Assembly: GCA_004552385.1 (NCBI GenBank)
Contig: SFOL01000008.1
Location: 1-33,118, forward strand
DNA: 33,118 bases
Direction of reading: 5' to 3'
DNA from: Bacteroidales bacterium
GTDB taxonomy: Bacteria; Bacteroidota; Bacteroidia; Bacteroidales; Marinilabiliaceae
A model generated the notes under the pieces. That model was not told the origin of the DNA. It searched no databases and saw only the letters and a list, made by a program, of their open reading frames with translations. Both the position numbers and the translations under genes were made by a program. Of this stretch, positions 23,086 to 31,653 are shown one piece after another. The stretch's first letter is position 1; each line of letters opens with the position of its first letter.

Positions 23086-23157
23086 TAGCCCGTAGGAGAG
23101 TCGAACTCCTCTTTAGAGAATGAAAATCTCTCGTCCTAACCGATAGACGAACGGGCC
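23086..23157 (-). tRNA. tRNA-Glu (anticodon UUC), copy 1
   Basis: Same 72-base cloverleaf as the copy at 22573-22644. The identity extends 2 bases past the 3' end (23084-23157). First gene of the tRNA-rpsT-tRNA unit. Confidence 0.95.
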
Positions 23158-23178
23158 GCCTTATGCATTTTAGCGGTG

Positions 23179-23209
23179 CAAAGTTAACGCAATAGTCGCA
23201 AAAACACAA
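23179..23209 (-). promoter_or_regulatory. promoter of the tRNA-Glu/rpsT/tRNA-Glu unit
   Basis: On the minus strand TTG at 23209-23207 and TAACTTTG at 23186-23179 are 20 bases apart, a full Bacteroidetes promoter, 21 bases before the mature tRNA. Confidence 0.7.
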
Positions 23210-23326
23210 GTGTTTCACGCCCGCAAATTAAACTTTAAGAGTCTTTCGGACTTAGTAAGCGGAGCTTTCGGTCGAGTTCGAGTGGCAGAGTGGCGGCTAT
23301 AGTGCCCTCACCCGGCCCACAGCGAA

Positions 23327-24853
23327 CTACGAGAAGGAGTGGAAGAGCTTGAACGCCGCGCCAAGGTGTGAGGCTATGTCGGCCGAAGTCATAGCCTCCG
23401 GCGAGACGTCAGCGGCCGCCTCATCGCCAGCGGCGGCATGAAGCGCGACGCCAAGCATCGCAGCCTCAGAGGGCTGGTAGCCCTGCGCCAGGAGGCTAAG
23501 GATGACCCCGGTGAGCACATCGCCGGAGCCCGCGGTCGCCATCCCGCTATTACCAGTGGTGTTGAAGACCCGGCACCCGTCTGGCATGGCGGTCATGGAG
23601 AACGCGCCTTTGAGCACGACCGTGCAATGGTGGCGCAGGGCGAGCATGCATGCCGCCTCGATGCGCTCGACAGTCTCGGAGTGGGGCTCGGTGAGGCGGT
23701 CGAGCTCGACGGGATGAGGAGTGAGCACCACGCCTGACGGCAGCTCAAGCCCATCATCGAGGAGCTGGCGGAGGGCGAAGAGGCCATCGGCGTCAATGAC
23801 GATGGGCACCCGCCCTCCGAACTCCTCAAGCACACGGCGGAGCAGGTCACACGCTGCCGCGCCGCGCCCCAGGCCCGGACCTATGCCGACAGCCGAGGCG
23901 CGCGGCGCGGTCATGCGGTCGTCCCACTCAATGACGTCAGCCCGCCCGCGCGCGGGGATGCACATGGCCTCGGGCACAGCTGATTGGAGAGGGACGTAGC
24001 ACCTTTCGGGGCAAACGGTGGTCAAGAGTCCGCATCCGCCCCTTATGCAGGCGCGCGAGGCGAGCACGGCCGCCCCCGACATGCCTTCCGACCCGGCGAA
24101 GAGGAGTGCGTGGCCCATAGTCCCCTTGTGTGCGAAACGGGAGCGCGGGCGCAGCATCTTGGCCGCCTCGGCGTTGGTGGAGTAGTACATGAATGTTGGC
24201 GCCTCGTCAATGGCCTGGGCCGAGAGCTTGATGTCCAAGACATGCCACTTGCCCATGTAGGTAGTGAGCTCGGGCAGGAAAAACGCCATCTTTGGGAACT
24301 GGAAAGAGAGCGTGTGAGCCGCCTTCACAATGGTCCGGGACTCGGTCTCGACATAGCTATCCTCATTGCCGAGACCAGAAGGGATGTCGACACTGACCAC
24401 CTCGCATTGGTGGCTGTTGACGTATCGGACGACATCGGCCGCCGGGCCGTCGAGGTCGCGCTTCAGTCCTGTGCCGAAGAGGGCGTCGACGACGATGGCG
24501 CCCTGCGAGATGTCCGGGTCGCCGACGTTCTCGTCTATGACGATCTCGGCGTTGCGCAGCCTCTCGAGGCAGACCTCGTTACACTCGCTCCGGAAGCCCT
24601 TGTGACCTGTGTATGTATGCACGTCGACAAGCCATTCCTTGTCGAGGAGCAGAGCCGCGAGAGCCAGCCCGTCGGCCCCATTGTTACCCGGGCCTGCGAG
24701 CACGACGACCCTGCGGCGCGTGTAGTGGTCGACGATCCATTCGCAAAGCGCCCTCGCGGCACGGTCAATGAGTTGGATGTACTCAATGCCCTGCAGCTCG
24801 GTCGTGCGCCGGTCGATGTCCTTGATGTCGTATATGGGGAAAAACTTCTTCAC
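23327..24853 (-). CDS. nnr: bifunctional NAD(P)H-hydrate epimerase / ADP-dependent NAD(P)H-hydrate dehydratase
   Basis: Repairs damaged hydrated NADH/NADPH: the epimerase interconverts R and S forms and the dehydratase restores the cofactor using ADP. The 508-residue fusion has a YjeF_N domain at about 1-215 with GPGNNGADGL (54-63), DALFGTGL (123-130) and SVDIPSGL (154-161). A ribokinase-like YjeF_C domain follows at about 225-500 with HKGTMGHALLFAGSEGMSGA (242-261) and the catalytic GNSGMATAGSGDVLTG (434-449). It starts 28 bases after radA in the same operon. Confidence 0.96.
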   Translation of the reverse strand: MKKFFPIYDIKDIDRRTTELQGIEYIQLIDRAARALCEWIVDHYTRRRVVVLAGPGNNGADGLALAALLLDKEWLVDVHTYTGHKGFRSECNEVCLERLRNAEIVIDENVGDPDISQGAIVVDALFGTGLKRDLDGPAADVVRYVNSHQCEVVSVDIPSGLGNEDSYVETESRTIVKAAHTLSFQFPKMAFFLPELTTYMGKWHVLDIKLSAQAIDEAPTFMYYSTNAEAAKMLRPRSRFAHKGTMGHALLFAGSEGMSGAAVLASRACIRGGCGLLTTVCPERCYVPLQSAVPEAMCIPARGRADVIEWDDRMTAPRASAVGIGPGLGRGAAACDLLRRVLEEFGGRVPIVIDADGLFALRQLLDDGLELPSGVVLTPHPVELDRLTEPHSETVERIEAACMLALRHHCTVVLKGAFSMTAMPDGCRVFNTTGNSGMATAGSGDVLTGVILSLLAQGYQPSEAAMLGVALHAAAGDEAAADVSPEAMTSADIASHLGAAFKLFHSFS

Positions 24854-24881
24854 CTCGTTTATAGATGTAAAAAGAGACGCG

Positions 24882-26258
24882 TCATTGCTGAAAGAGCATT
24901 CTGAACGCCTCGGCGAGCCTGCCCACGCGGCAGACCTCGATGTTGACCGAGAGCGGGCCGAGACGCGACGACTGTGGTATTATGATGCGTGAGAAGCCGA
25001 GCTTGTCGGCCTCGGAGACCCTCTGCTCAATGCGCGGGACGGGCCTCAGCTCGCCCGAGAGCCCGATCTCGCCCGCCATGCACGTCCCGCGGCAAATGGG
25101 TATGTCGGTAGTGCTTGAGAGGACCGCGGCCGCCACTGGTAGGTCGAGCGCCGTGTCGGTCACCTTGATGCCTCCCGCCAGGTTGAGGAAGACGTCCTTG
25201 GCTGCAATCTTGAAGCCCGCCCTGCGCTCCAGGACGGCGAGCAGCATGTTCATTCGCCTGACGTCGAAGCCCATGGCGGAGCGCTGCGGCGTGCCGTAGG
25301 CTGCGGTGGAGACGAGGGCCTGCGTCTCGATAAGGAATGGCCTGACGCCCTCCATCGCAGCCGCTATGGCCACCCCGCTGAGGTCCGACGCGTACTCTCC
25401 GAGCAGCATCTCACTGGGGTTGGAGACCTCCCTGAGCCCGTCGCTCATCATCTCGAAGATTCCTATCTCGTTTGTTGACCCGAAGCGGTTCTTGATGGAG
25501 CGGAGAATCCGATAGAGGTGGTTGCGGTCGCCCTCGAACTGGAGTACTACGTCCACCATGTGCTCAAGCACCTTGGGTCCGGCGAGCTGGCCGTCTTTGT
25601 TGATGTGGCCTATGATGACGACAGGCAGGCTCCTTGTCTTGGCTATTCGCATAAGCACCGCCGTGCACTCCTTTATTTGGCTTATTGAGCCCGGGAGCGA
25701 GTCGGTCCTCTCGGTCTGCATAGTCTGAATGGAGTCGACGACCACGATGTCGGGGCGGGCTGAGTCGATATGCTGCGTGAGCGCGTCGATGCGTGTGTCA
25801 GACACCACAAGGCAGTTGTCGGCCTTGGCCCGGCTGATGCGGTCGGCCCTGAGCTTTATTTGCTGTATGCTCTCCTCGCCCGAGACGTAAAGAACCCTCT
25901 TAGGCAGCTGCATAGCCATCTGGAGGACGAGTGTCGACTTGCCGATACCCGGCTCTCCGCCTATGAGGATGAGCGCGCCTGGCACAATGCCGCCCCCGAG
26001 GACCCTGTCGAGCTCGGCGTTGGCCGTCGTGGAGCGGATGACGTCTTTTTGCGCCACGGAGCAGAGCGGCACCGCCTTGACATCGGTGATAATCCCAGCG
26101 GGGCCTATGCCCGCGAGCGTCTCGCGCTTGTCTATGGCAATGTGCTCCTCCTGATACGTGTTCCACTCGCCGCACTGGGGGCACCGCCCGAGCCACTTAG
26201 GGCTCTCCGCCCCGCACTCGGAGCAGACGTAGACGGTCTTAGTCTTCATTGCTGGCAT
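24882..26258 (-). CDS. radA: DNA repair protein RadA (Sms)
   Basis: RecA-like helicase/branch-migration factor in recombinational repair. It has 458 residues: a four-Cys zinc finger (Cys12, 15, 26, 29), Walker A GGEPGIGKST (100-109), the RadA-specific KNRFG (256-260) and a C-terminal Lon-protease-like domain (about 285-455) without protease function. The start overlaps the upp stop as TGATG, implying coupled translation; an ATG 9 bases later is also possible. Confidence 0.97.
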   Translation of the reverse strand: MPAMKTKTVYVCSECGAESPKWLGRCPQCGEWNTYQEEHIAIDKRETLAGIGPAGIITDVKAVPLCSVAQKDVIRSTTANAELDRVLGGGIVPGALILIGGEPGIGKSTLVLQMAMQLPKRVLYVSGEESIQQIKLRADRISRAKADNCLVVSDTRIDALTQHIDSARPDIVVVDSIQTMQTERTDSLPGSISQIKECTAVLMRIAKTRSLPVVIIGHINKDGQLAGPKVLEHMVDVVLQFEGDRNHLYRILRSIKNRFGSTNEIGIFEMMSDGLREVSNPSEMLLGEYASDLSGVAIAAAMEGVRPFLIETQALVSTAAYGTPQRSAMGFDVRRMNMLLAVLERRAGFKIAAKDVFLNLAGGIKVTDTALDLPVAAAVLSSTTDIPICRGTCMAGEIGLSGELRPVPRIEQRVSEADKLGFSRIIIPQSSRLGPLSVNIEVCRVGRLAEAFRMLFQQ

Positions 26259-26911
26259 CAGTTCTTGACGCCGAAGGCGAGGTCGCCCGCATCGCCGAGC
26301 CCTGGCACGATGTAGGCATCGGCGTTGAGCACGGGGTCAACGCTGGCCACCCAGAGACTGGCCTCAATGCCCGTGAGGTTTTTGCGGACGTATTCCACAC
26401 CGGGCCGCGCGCCTATTATGGAGAGGATGTGCACGTGCCTGGGGCGGCCGTATTTCATAAGCTGGTTGATGGTCTGGACCATGCTGATGCCTGTGGCGAG
26501 CATGGGGTCGGCCAAGATGAGGACCTTGCCGTCAAGATCGGGCGTGGAGGCGTAGCCGAGGTGCACCTCGACCTCGTGATTGTCGTTATAAGCCCTGTAG
26601 GCCGAGGCGAAGCAGTTCTCCGCGTCGTCGAAGACGTTGAGCACGCCAGCGTGCATAGGCAGGCCTGCCCGGAGGATGGTCCCGACCACAATGTCGTCTG
26701 ACGGGAGGCTGACCCGGGCGTCGCCAAGGGGTGTGGTGACGGTCTTGGGCGAGTAGGAGAGCGTCTTGCTGACCTCGTAGGCCATAAGCTCGCCGATCCT
26801 TTCGATGTTGCGCCGAAAGCGCATGCGGTCTTTCTGCACATTGACGTCGCGCATCTCGGCGAGATACTTGTTGATGACGGACTCCGTCTTGTCTATAATG
26901 TAGATATCCAT
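26258..26911 (-). CDS. upp: uracil phosphoribosyltransferase
   Basis: Salvages uracil to UMP with PRPP. The 217-residue protein has the PRPP loop VLILADPMLATGIS (130-143), the flexible arm near TILRAGLPM (78-86) and the uracil-binding YIVPGLGDAGD (200-210), followed by LAFG rather than the common RxFG. It sits between radC (42-base gap) and radA (1-base overlap). Confidence 0.97.
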   Translation of the reverse strand: MDIYIIDKTESVINKYLAEMRDVNVQKDRMRFRRNIERIGELMAYEVSKTLSYSPKTVTTPLGDARVSLPSDDIVVGTILRAGLPMHAGVLNVFDDAENCFASAYRAYNDNHEVEVHLGYASTPDLDGKVLILADPMLATGISMVQTINQLMKYGRPRHVHILSIIGARPGVEYVRKNLTGIEASLWVASVDPVLNADAYIVPGLGDAGDLAFGVKN

Positions 26912-26953
26912 ATTTGTGTCAGCAGATCAGTGTCTTATAAATAAGGAGCCGGC

Positions 26954-27736
26954 TCAGTCGATCATCCCCTCGTCGCTGAAGCTGTAATATTTCCGTCCGG
27001 CCGAGCCTCGCGCGACGATGACGTGGTCGATGAACCTGACGTCAAGAGTCCGCGCGGCGGCGGCGATTCGCTTCGTCAGGTCGACGTCCTGCCGGCTGGG
27101 CTTCACCGCTCCCGACGGGTGGTTATGGGCCACGAAGAAGCCGGACCCGCTGAGCCTGAGCACCTCGCGCATGAGCGTCCGTATGTCGACGACAGTCCCG
27201 TTTATGCCTCCCTTTGAAATCATTTTCTCGGCCAGGACGTGCATCTGCGCGTCGACGACGGCCACGTGGAATTCCTCGGAGGGCAGATGGACGAGCCGGG
27301 GCAGGAAGAACTTGTAGCAGTCTTCAGAGGACATTATCCGTGTGCACTCGAGGCTCTCCAGCTGCCTGCGCTTACCGAGTTCGAGAGCCGCAGCGAACGC
27401 TATGGCCTTGGCCTCGCCGAGTCCTTTTGTGGCCATCAGCTCTTGGAGAGACGCGTCGCCCATGCGTGTTATGCTGTTGCCGAACTGGGAATAGAGCGTC
27501 CGGGCGAGCTCCATGACGTTGACCCCGTGGACGCCAGTGCGCAGCATAATGGCGATGAGGTCGGTGTCAGTGAGCGCGGCGGCCCCGTGACGCTTGAACT
27601 TCTCCCGCGGCATGTCGCACTCGGGCATGCTCTCGTGAAGGGTCCGGCTGTCGGCGGCGCCTTGCTGGTCGGCCGCCGCGTCGGGCCCGTCATGCCCGAT
27701 GTCGCCGTGGAGGTTGTCGAGGGTGGACTTTGTCAT
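26954..27736 (-). CDS. radC: RadC family JAB/MPN-domain protein
   Basis: JAMM-fold protein of the RadC/DUF2466 family; despite the name its repair role is doubtful. With the start at 27736 it has 260 residues. An N-terminal UPF0758-type helical region (PREKFKRHGAAALTDTDLIAIMLRTG) and a HhH segment (ATKGLGEAKAIAFAAALELGKR) lead to the metal site: Glu in SEEFHVAVVD and HNHPSGAVKPSRQD. Start choice is uncertain. An ATG at 27796 lies inside the metG terminator hairpin, so I rejected it; an ATG at 27628 (MPECDMPREK) would give the common short N-terminus. The 36 residues between look poorly conserved. Confidence 0.9.
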   Translation of the reverse strand: MTKSTLDNLHGDIGHDGPDAAADQQGAADSRTLHESMPECDMPREKFKRHGAAALTDTDLIAIMLRTGVHGVNVMELARTLYSQFGNSITRMGDASLQELMATKGLGEAKAIAFAAALELGKRRQLESLECTRIMSSEDCYKFFLPRLVHLPSEEFHVAVVDAQMHVLAEKMISKGGINGTVVDIRTLMREVLRLSGSGFFVAHNHPSGAVKPSRQDVDLTKRIAAAARTLDVRFIDHVIVARGSAGRKYYSFSDEGMID

Positions 27737-27740
27737 ACTT

Positions 27741-27789
27741 AAAAATAGAGCCTTGGCTCCTCGCCAGCGAGGCGGGGTGGCAAGGCTCT
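27741..27789 (-). terminator. metG terminator immediately before radC
   Basis: AGAGCCTTG/CAAGGCTCT (27747-27755 with 27781-27789) enclose a second stem (CCTCGC/GCGAGG), followed on the minus strand by ATTTTTA. The radC ATG at 27736 comes only 4 bases after the T run. Confidence 0.75.
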
Positions 27790-27843
27790 GTGGCATGGCG
27801 CCACGCGAGACCCGCGCTGGGCGGGCGCGGCGGCGCCGCTTTT

Positions 27844-29889
27844 CTACTTGACTTGGCAGCCGGGACGGACGTCGGCGCTGGGCATTACCACGGAAAGGTT
27901 TCCGTTGGCATCCTCGGCGCTGAGAATCATGCCTTGGCTCTCAACGCCCTTGAGCTTGCGCGGGGCGAGGTTTGCGACAAAGAGAACGCGCTTGCCGATG
28001 AGATCCTCGGGCTTGTAGTATTTGGCGATGCCAGATATGATGGTGCGTCCGCCAAGTCCGTCGTCAATCTTGAAGACGAGCAACTTGTCGGCCTTAGGCA
28101 TCTTCTGGCAATCCTTGACGAGTCCGACGCGGATGTCGAGCTTCTCGAAGGCGGAGAAGTCGATGGTCTCCGCAATGGGCTCGGGCTTCCACTCATTCTC
28201 CTCGTTAGCCTTCTTGATGGCGGCGAGCTTGGCGAGTTGCGCCTCGACGACGCTGTCGTCAATTTTCTCGAAGAGGAGCTCCGCCTTGCCAATCTGGTGA
28301 CCCGCGGGCATGATTGCCATGTCGCCGAGCTTCTCCCACTGCTGCTTGCCGATTCCGAGCTGGCTGCGCATCTTCTCGGCCGAGAAGGGCAGGAACGGCT
28401 CCATGACAATTGACAGATTGGCCACGATCTGCAGTCCGATGTTGAGGATGGTGCCCACCCTGGCCATGTCGGTCTTGGCGAGTTTCCACGGCTCGGTGTC
28501 GGCAAGGTACTTGTTTCCTATGCGCGCCATGTTCATCGCCTCTTTCTGCGCGTCGCGGAAACGGAAACCGTCAAGTAGCGTCTCGACCTCCTTTCGCTCG
28601 GCCTGGAAATCCTCGATGGCTTTCTGGTCGATTTCGAGCAGGCCGGCCGCCTCGGGTACTTTGCCCTCGAAATATTTGTGCGTGAGGACTACGACACGGT
28701 TGACGAAGTTGCCGAGAATGGCAACGAGCTCGTTGTTGTTGCGCGCCTGGAAGTCGGCCCAAGTGAAGTCGTTATCCTTGGTCTCCGGCGCGTTAGCCGT
28801 GAGCACATATCGGAGAACGTCTTGCTTTCCGGGGAACTCTTGCAGGTATTCGTGGAGCCATATAGCCCAGTTTCTCGAGGTTGAGATTTTGTCTCCCTCG
28901 AGGTTCATGAACTCGTTGGCCGGCACGTTGTCTGGCAGGTTATAGCCGCCGTGAGCCTTGAGCATGGCTGGGAAGACGATGCAGTGGAAGACGATGTTGT
29001 CTTTCCCGATGAAGTGTATGAGCCTGGACTCAGGGTCTTTCCACCACTTCTCCCAGTCATCGGGGCGTAGCTCCTTAGTGTTTGAGATGTATCCTATTGG
29101 CGCGTCGAACCAGACGTAGAGGACCTTGCCCTCAGCCCCTTTGACAGGGACAGGGATGCCCCAGTCGAGGTCTCGCGAGACGGCTCTGGGCTGCAGGCCC
29201 ATGTCGAGCCAGCTCTTGCACTGCCCGTAGACGTTGGAGCGCCACTCCTTGTGGTCGTCGAGAATCCATTTGCGGAGCCAAGGCTCGTGCTTATCGAGCG
29301 GCAGGTACCAGTGAGTTGTCTCCTTGAGGACAGGTTTGGAGCCGCTTATGGTGCTGTGCGGGTTGATAAGCTCGAGGGCGGAGAGGCTTGTGCCGCACTT
29401 CTCGCACTGGTCTCCATAAGCTTTGTCGTTGCCGCAATGCGGGCAGGTTCCCATTATGTACCTGTCGGCGAGGAACTGGTGCGCCTCCTCGTCATAATAT
29501 TGCTGCGTTGTCTTTTGGACGAACTCGCCCTTGTCATAGAGAGTCTGGAAGAAGTCGGAGGCGACCTGGGCGTGCGTTTTGCTTGTCGTTCGGCTGTAGA
29601 TGTCCATAGAGATCCCGAAATCCTCGAATGACTTCTTGATTATGCTATGATACCTGTCGACGACGTCTTGTGGAGTGCAGCCCTCTTTTCTTGCCCTAAT
29701 GGTGATGGGCACGCCGTGTTCGTCGGAGCCGCCTATCATGAGGACGTCTTCGCCTTTTGAGCGGAGGTAGCGGACGTATATGTCCGCCGGTACGTACACG
29801 CCTGCGAGGTGGCCGATGTGGACCGGCCCGTTAGCGTAGGGAAGCGCGGTCGTGACGAGCGTCCTCTTGAACTTCTTCTCTTCTGCCAT
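27844..29889 (-). CDS. metG: methionyl-tRNA synthetase
   Basis: Charges tRNA-Met and initiator tRNA. 681 residues: class I signature HIGH at 24-27 (GPVHIGHLAG), a zinc knuckle with Cys149, 152, 162 and 165, and a KMSKS equivalent reading KISTS in EGDKISTSRNW (about 335). The anticodon-binding helical domain follows, and a C-terminal EMAP-type tRNA-binding domain (about 570-681) contains LDIRVGLVKDCQ and KLKGVESQGMIL. The full-length form with the dimerising tail is the usual one in Bacteroidetes. It has its own terminator downstream; no promoter box is obvious in the 226-base gap upstream. Confidence 0.98.
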   Translation of the reverse strand: MAEEKKFKRTLVTTALPYANGPVHIGHLAGVYVPADIYVRYLRSKGEDVLMIGGSDEHGVPITIRARKEGCTPQDVVDRYHSIIKKSFEDFGISMDIYSRTTSKTHAQVASDFFQTLYDKGEFVQKTTQQYYDEEAHQFLADRYIMGTCPHCGNDKAYGDQCEKCGTSLSALELINPHSTISGSKPVLKETTHWYLPLDKHEPWLRKWILDDHKEWRSNVYGQCKSWLDMGLQPRAVSRDLDWGIPVPVKGAEGKVLYVWFDAPIGYISNTKELRPDDWEKWWKDPESRLIHFIGKDNIVFHCIVFPAMLKAHGGYNLPDNVPANEFMNLEGDKISTSRNWAIWLHEYLQEFPGKQDVLRYVLTANAPETKDNDFTWADFQARNNNELVAILGNFVNRVVVLTHKYFEGKVPEAAGLLEIDQKAIEDFQAERKEVETLLDGFRFRDAQKEAMNMARIGNKYLADTEPWKLAKTDMARVGTILNIGLQIVANLSIVMEPFLPFSAEKMRSQLGIGKQQWEKLGDMAIMPAGHQIGKAELLFEKIDDSVVEAQLAKLAAIKKANEENEWKPEPIAETIDFSAFEKLDIRVGLVKDCQKMPKADKLLVFKIDDGLGGRTIISGIAKYYKPEDLIGKRVLFVANLAPRKLKGVESQGMILSAEDANGNLSVVMPSADVRPGCQVK

Positions 29890-30026
29890 GTGAGTCTGTA
29901 TGTTATTGACGGGGCGTGATTTAGGATCGTGCGCCGTGTTAGTGTTTCAATAAGTGTGGCTTAACCGCCGCGAATATAGTATTTTTCCTCCGTTTGTAGG
30001 CCGCGGCGGGCTTGTGGGCAAACGGC

Positions 30027-30075
30027 GAGCCACGGCCACAGCCCTTTGGAAGTTGGGAGCTGCGAGCCGTGGCTC
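30027..30075 (-). terminator. hairpin downstream of frr, possible terminator
   Basis: GAGCCACGGC (30027-30036) pairs perfectly with 30066-30075 around a 29-base loop. There is no T run after it on the minus strand, so its role is uncertain. Confidence 0.35.
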
Positions 30076-30115
30076 AATGTGGTATGCGGCAAGGCTGTTC
30101 TTCGCCCGAGTGGCG

Positions 30116-30679
30116 TTAGACTGTCATGATGTCCTTCTCCTTGACGGCGTACATCTCGTCGATTTTCTTGATGTGCGCGTCGTGTATTTTCTGGACCTCT
30201 GCCTCTTTGTCTTTCTGTATGTCCTCTCCGAGCCCGTCTTTCTTGAGTTTTTTAATCTCCTCGATGGCGTCTCTCCTTATGTTGCGGACGGCGATCTTAG
30301 AGTCTTCACAGGTGCGCTTGGCGAGTTTTGCGAGGTCTCGGCGCCTTTCCTCGGTCAAAGGTGGGATCATGATTCGGATGATCTCGCCGTTGTTGTCGGG
30401 GTTAAGCCCGAGGTTGGCTGCCATAATGGCCTTTTCGATGGGGCCTATCATAGACTTGTCCCAAGGTTTGACCGCAATGGTGCGCGGGTCGGGGACGGAG
30501 ACGTTGGCCACCTGGTTGAGTGGCGTGGGGGCTCCGTAAGACTCGACCTTGATGTCGTCGAGGACTCTCGGGTTGGCCTTTCCCGCCCTTATTTTGCCAA
30601 GCTCGTAGTCAAGGTGCTCAATGGCTTTGCCCATCTGCTCTTTGGCTTCATCCATGATGAGCTCCAATTCTTCGTCCAT
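30116..30679 (-). CDS. frr: ribosome recycling factor
   Basis: Splits post-termination ribosomes together with EF-G. The 187-residue, near-universal length carries the family blocks GKIRAGKANPRVLDDIKVESYG, TPLNQVANVSVPDPRTIAV, IMIPPLTEERRRDLAK and the long C-terminal helix. The upstream gene ends 60 bases before it. Confidence 0.98.
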   Translation of the reverse strand: MDEELELIMDEAKEQMGKAIEHLDYELGKIRAGKANPRVLDDIKVESYGAPTPLNQVANVSVPDPRTIAVKPWDKSMIGPIEKAIMAANLGLNPDNNGEIIRIMIPPLTEERRRDLAKLAKRTCEDSKIAVRNIRRDAIEEIKKLKKDGLGEDIQKDKEAEVQKIHDAHIKKIDEMYAVKEKDIMTV

Positions 30680-30738
30680 AGTATATCTTAGTGGTTATTA
30701 ATTATTAAATCAAGAGTAAAAGAGTCGGCTCATAGCCT

Positions 30739-31458
30739 TCAAATCTGCCCAAGGAGGAACTCCCTCTGCCTTTCTTGAGGGCGGTAGAAGTACACGACCC
30801 CGTAAGATTGGCTTTTTTCACGTTTCTCGTCGCTGTCAATAGGAGCGAGCGACTCCTCGACCTCGTTCCACACTTTGAGGATGATCTCGTCGGCCCTTTT
30901 GCGGACGTCGTCAAGCTTGTCGTGGTATTTCTGAATGGTCTGGAGGATGTCCCTGTGCTTGTTGTAGTTCTCCTCGAACATCTGCAGTTTGACTTTGACG
31001 AGGGCGATTGAAGGGTTGTAGATCCTGTTTCCCCCGCCTGCCGCCATACGCTCCTGCTCGCCGTCGACCACCTTGCGCCCCCACTCTATGACCTGCTGGT
31101 TTGACGCGAGGTCGGGCACAGCGGCTCCGCATGACTCAAGGCCGAGCGTGGCCCTCGCCTCGGGCTTGATCTCTCCACGCGCGATGCACATGTTGAAGAC
31201 CTGGATGAAGTGGGAGAGGTAGAGCCTCACCACGTCGCCCTGCTCTGACACCTTACGACTGACCTCCGACTGACGTTCCTTGCAGTCGAGATATTGCTGC
31301 ACCGTCTGTTCGAAGAGCGGGGTGAAAGAGACGACCTCGTGGGCGGTACGCTGTGAGAAGCACAAATCGGCGGGTGAAACGGAGTCCACCTGCTGAATGG
31401 CTGCTTTCAAGGCCCGAAGCCTTGCCTGATCGGTGTTTGGCAAACGACGATAAGGCAT
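30739..31458 (-). CDS. conserved-looking cytoplasmic protein of unknown function
   Basis: Protein of 239 residues starting MPYRRLPNTDQARLRALK at 31458. Longer in-frame starts upstream add a Cys/Arg-rich stretch that looks non-coding. There is no signal peptide or membrane segment; most of it is predicted helix, with a central segment ATLGLESCGAAVPDLASNQQVIEWGRKVVDGE and a C-terminal half rich in coiled-coil-like charged helices (FEENYNKHRDILQTIQKYHDKLDDVRKRADEIILKVWNEVEE). The end YGVVYFYRPQERQREFLLGQI is distinctive. It lies upstream of frr on the same strand. I cannot assign a function. Confidence 0.8.
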   Translation of the reverse strand: MPYRRLPNTDQARLRALKAAIQQVDSVSPADLCFSQRTAHEVVSFTPLFEQTVQQYLDCKERQSEVSRKVSEQGDVVRLYLSHFIQVFNMCIARGEIKPEARATLGLESCGAAVPDLASNQQVIEWGRKVVDGEQERMAAGGGNRIYNPSIALVKVKLQMFEENYNKHRDILQTIQKYHDKLDDVRKRADEIILKVWNEVEESLAPIDSDEKREKSQSYGVVYFYRPQERQREFLLGQI

Positions 31459-31653
31459 ACCCGTGAGATTCGCGTTGACTTGGTAAGGACGTTGCTGCGC
31501 ACAAAACTGCGTGCCCAAATGACAGAATCCGCGCTCAGGCCGCCAACGTATGGCTGTTCTAACAACTCCGGAACGCAGATCATCGCAAAAATAACGAAAC
31601 AGAGTCAAAGGGCAACATTCTGCGCGTCTTTTCTTCGTTATTATCCGAATAAA

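Noticed and set aside
22573..23157. tRNA-Glu pair as attachment sites of an excised or integrated element
   Set aside because: The DNA between them is only rpsT and its terminator, and no integrase is present.
23984..24904. 306-codon plus-strand frame opposite nnr
   Set aside because: Antisense to the conserved epimerase/dehydratase; low-complexity composition.
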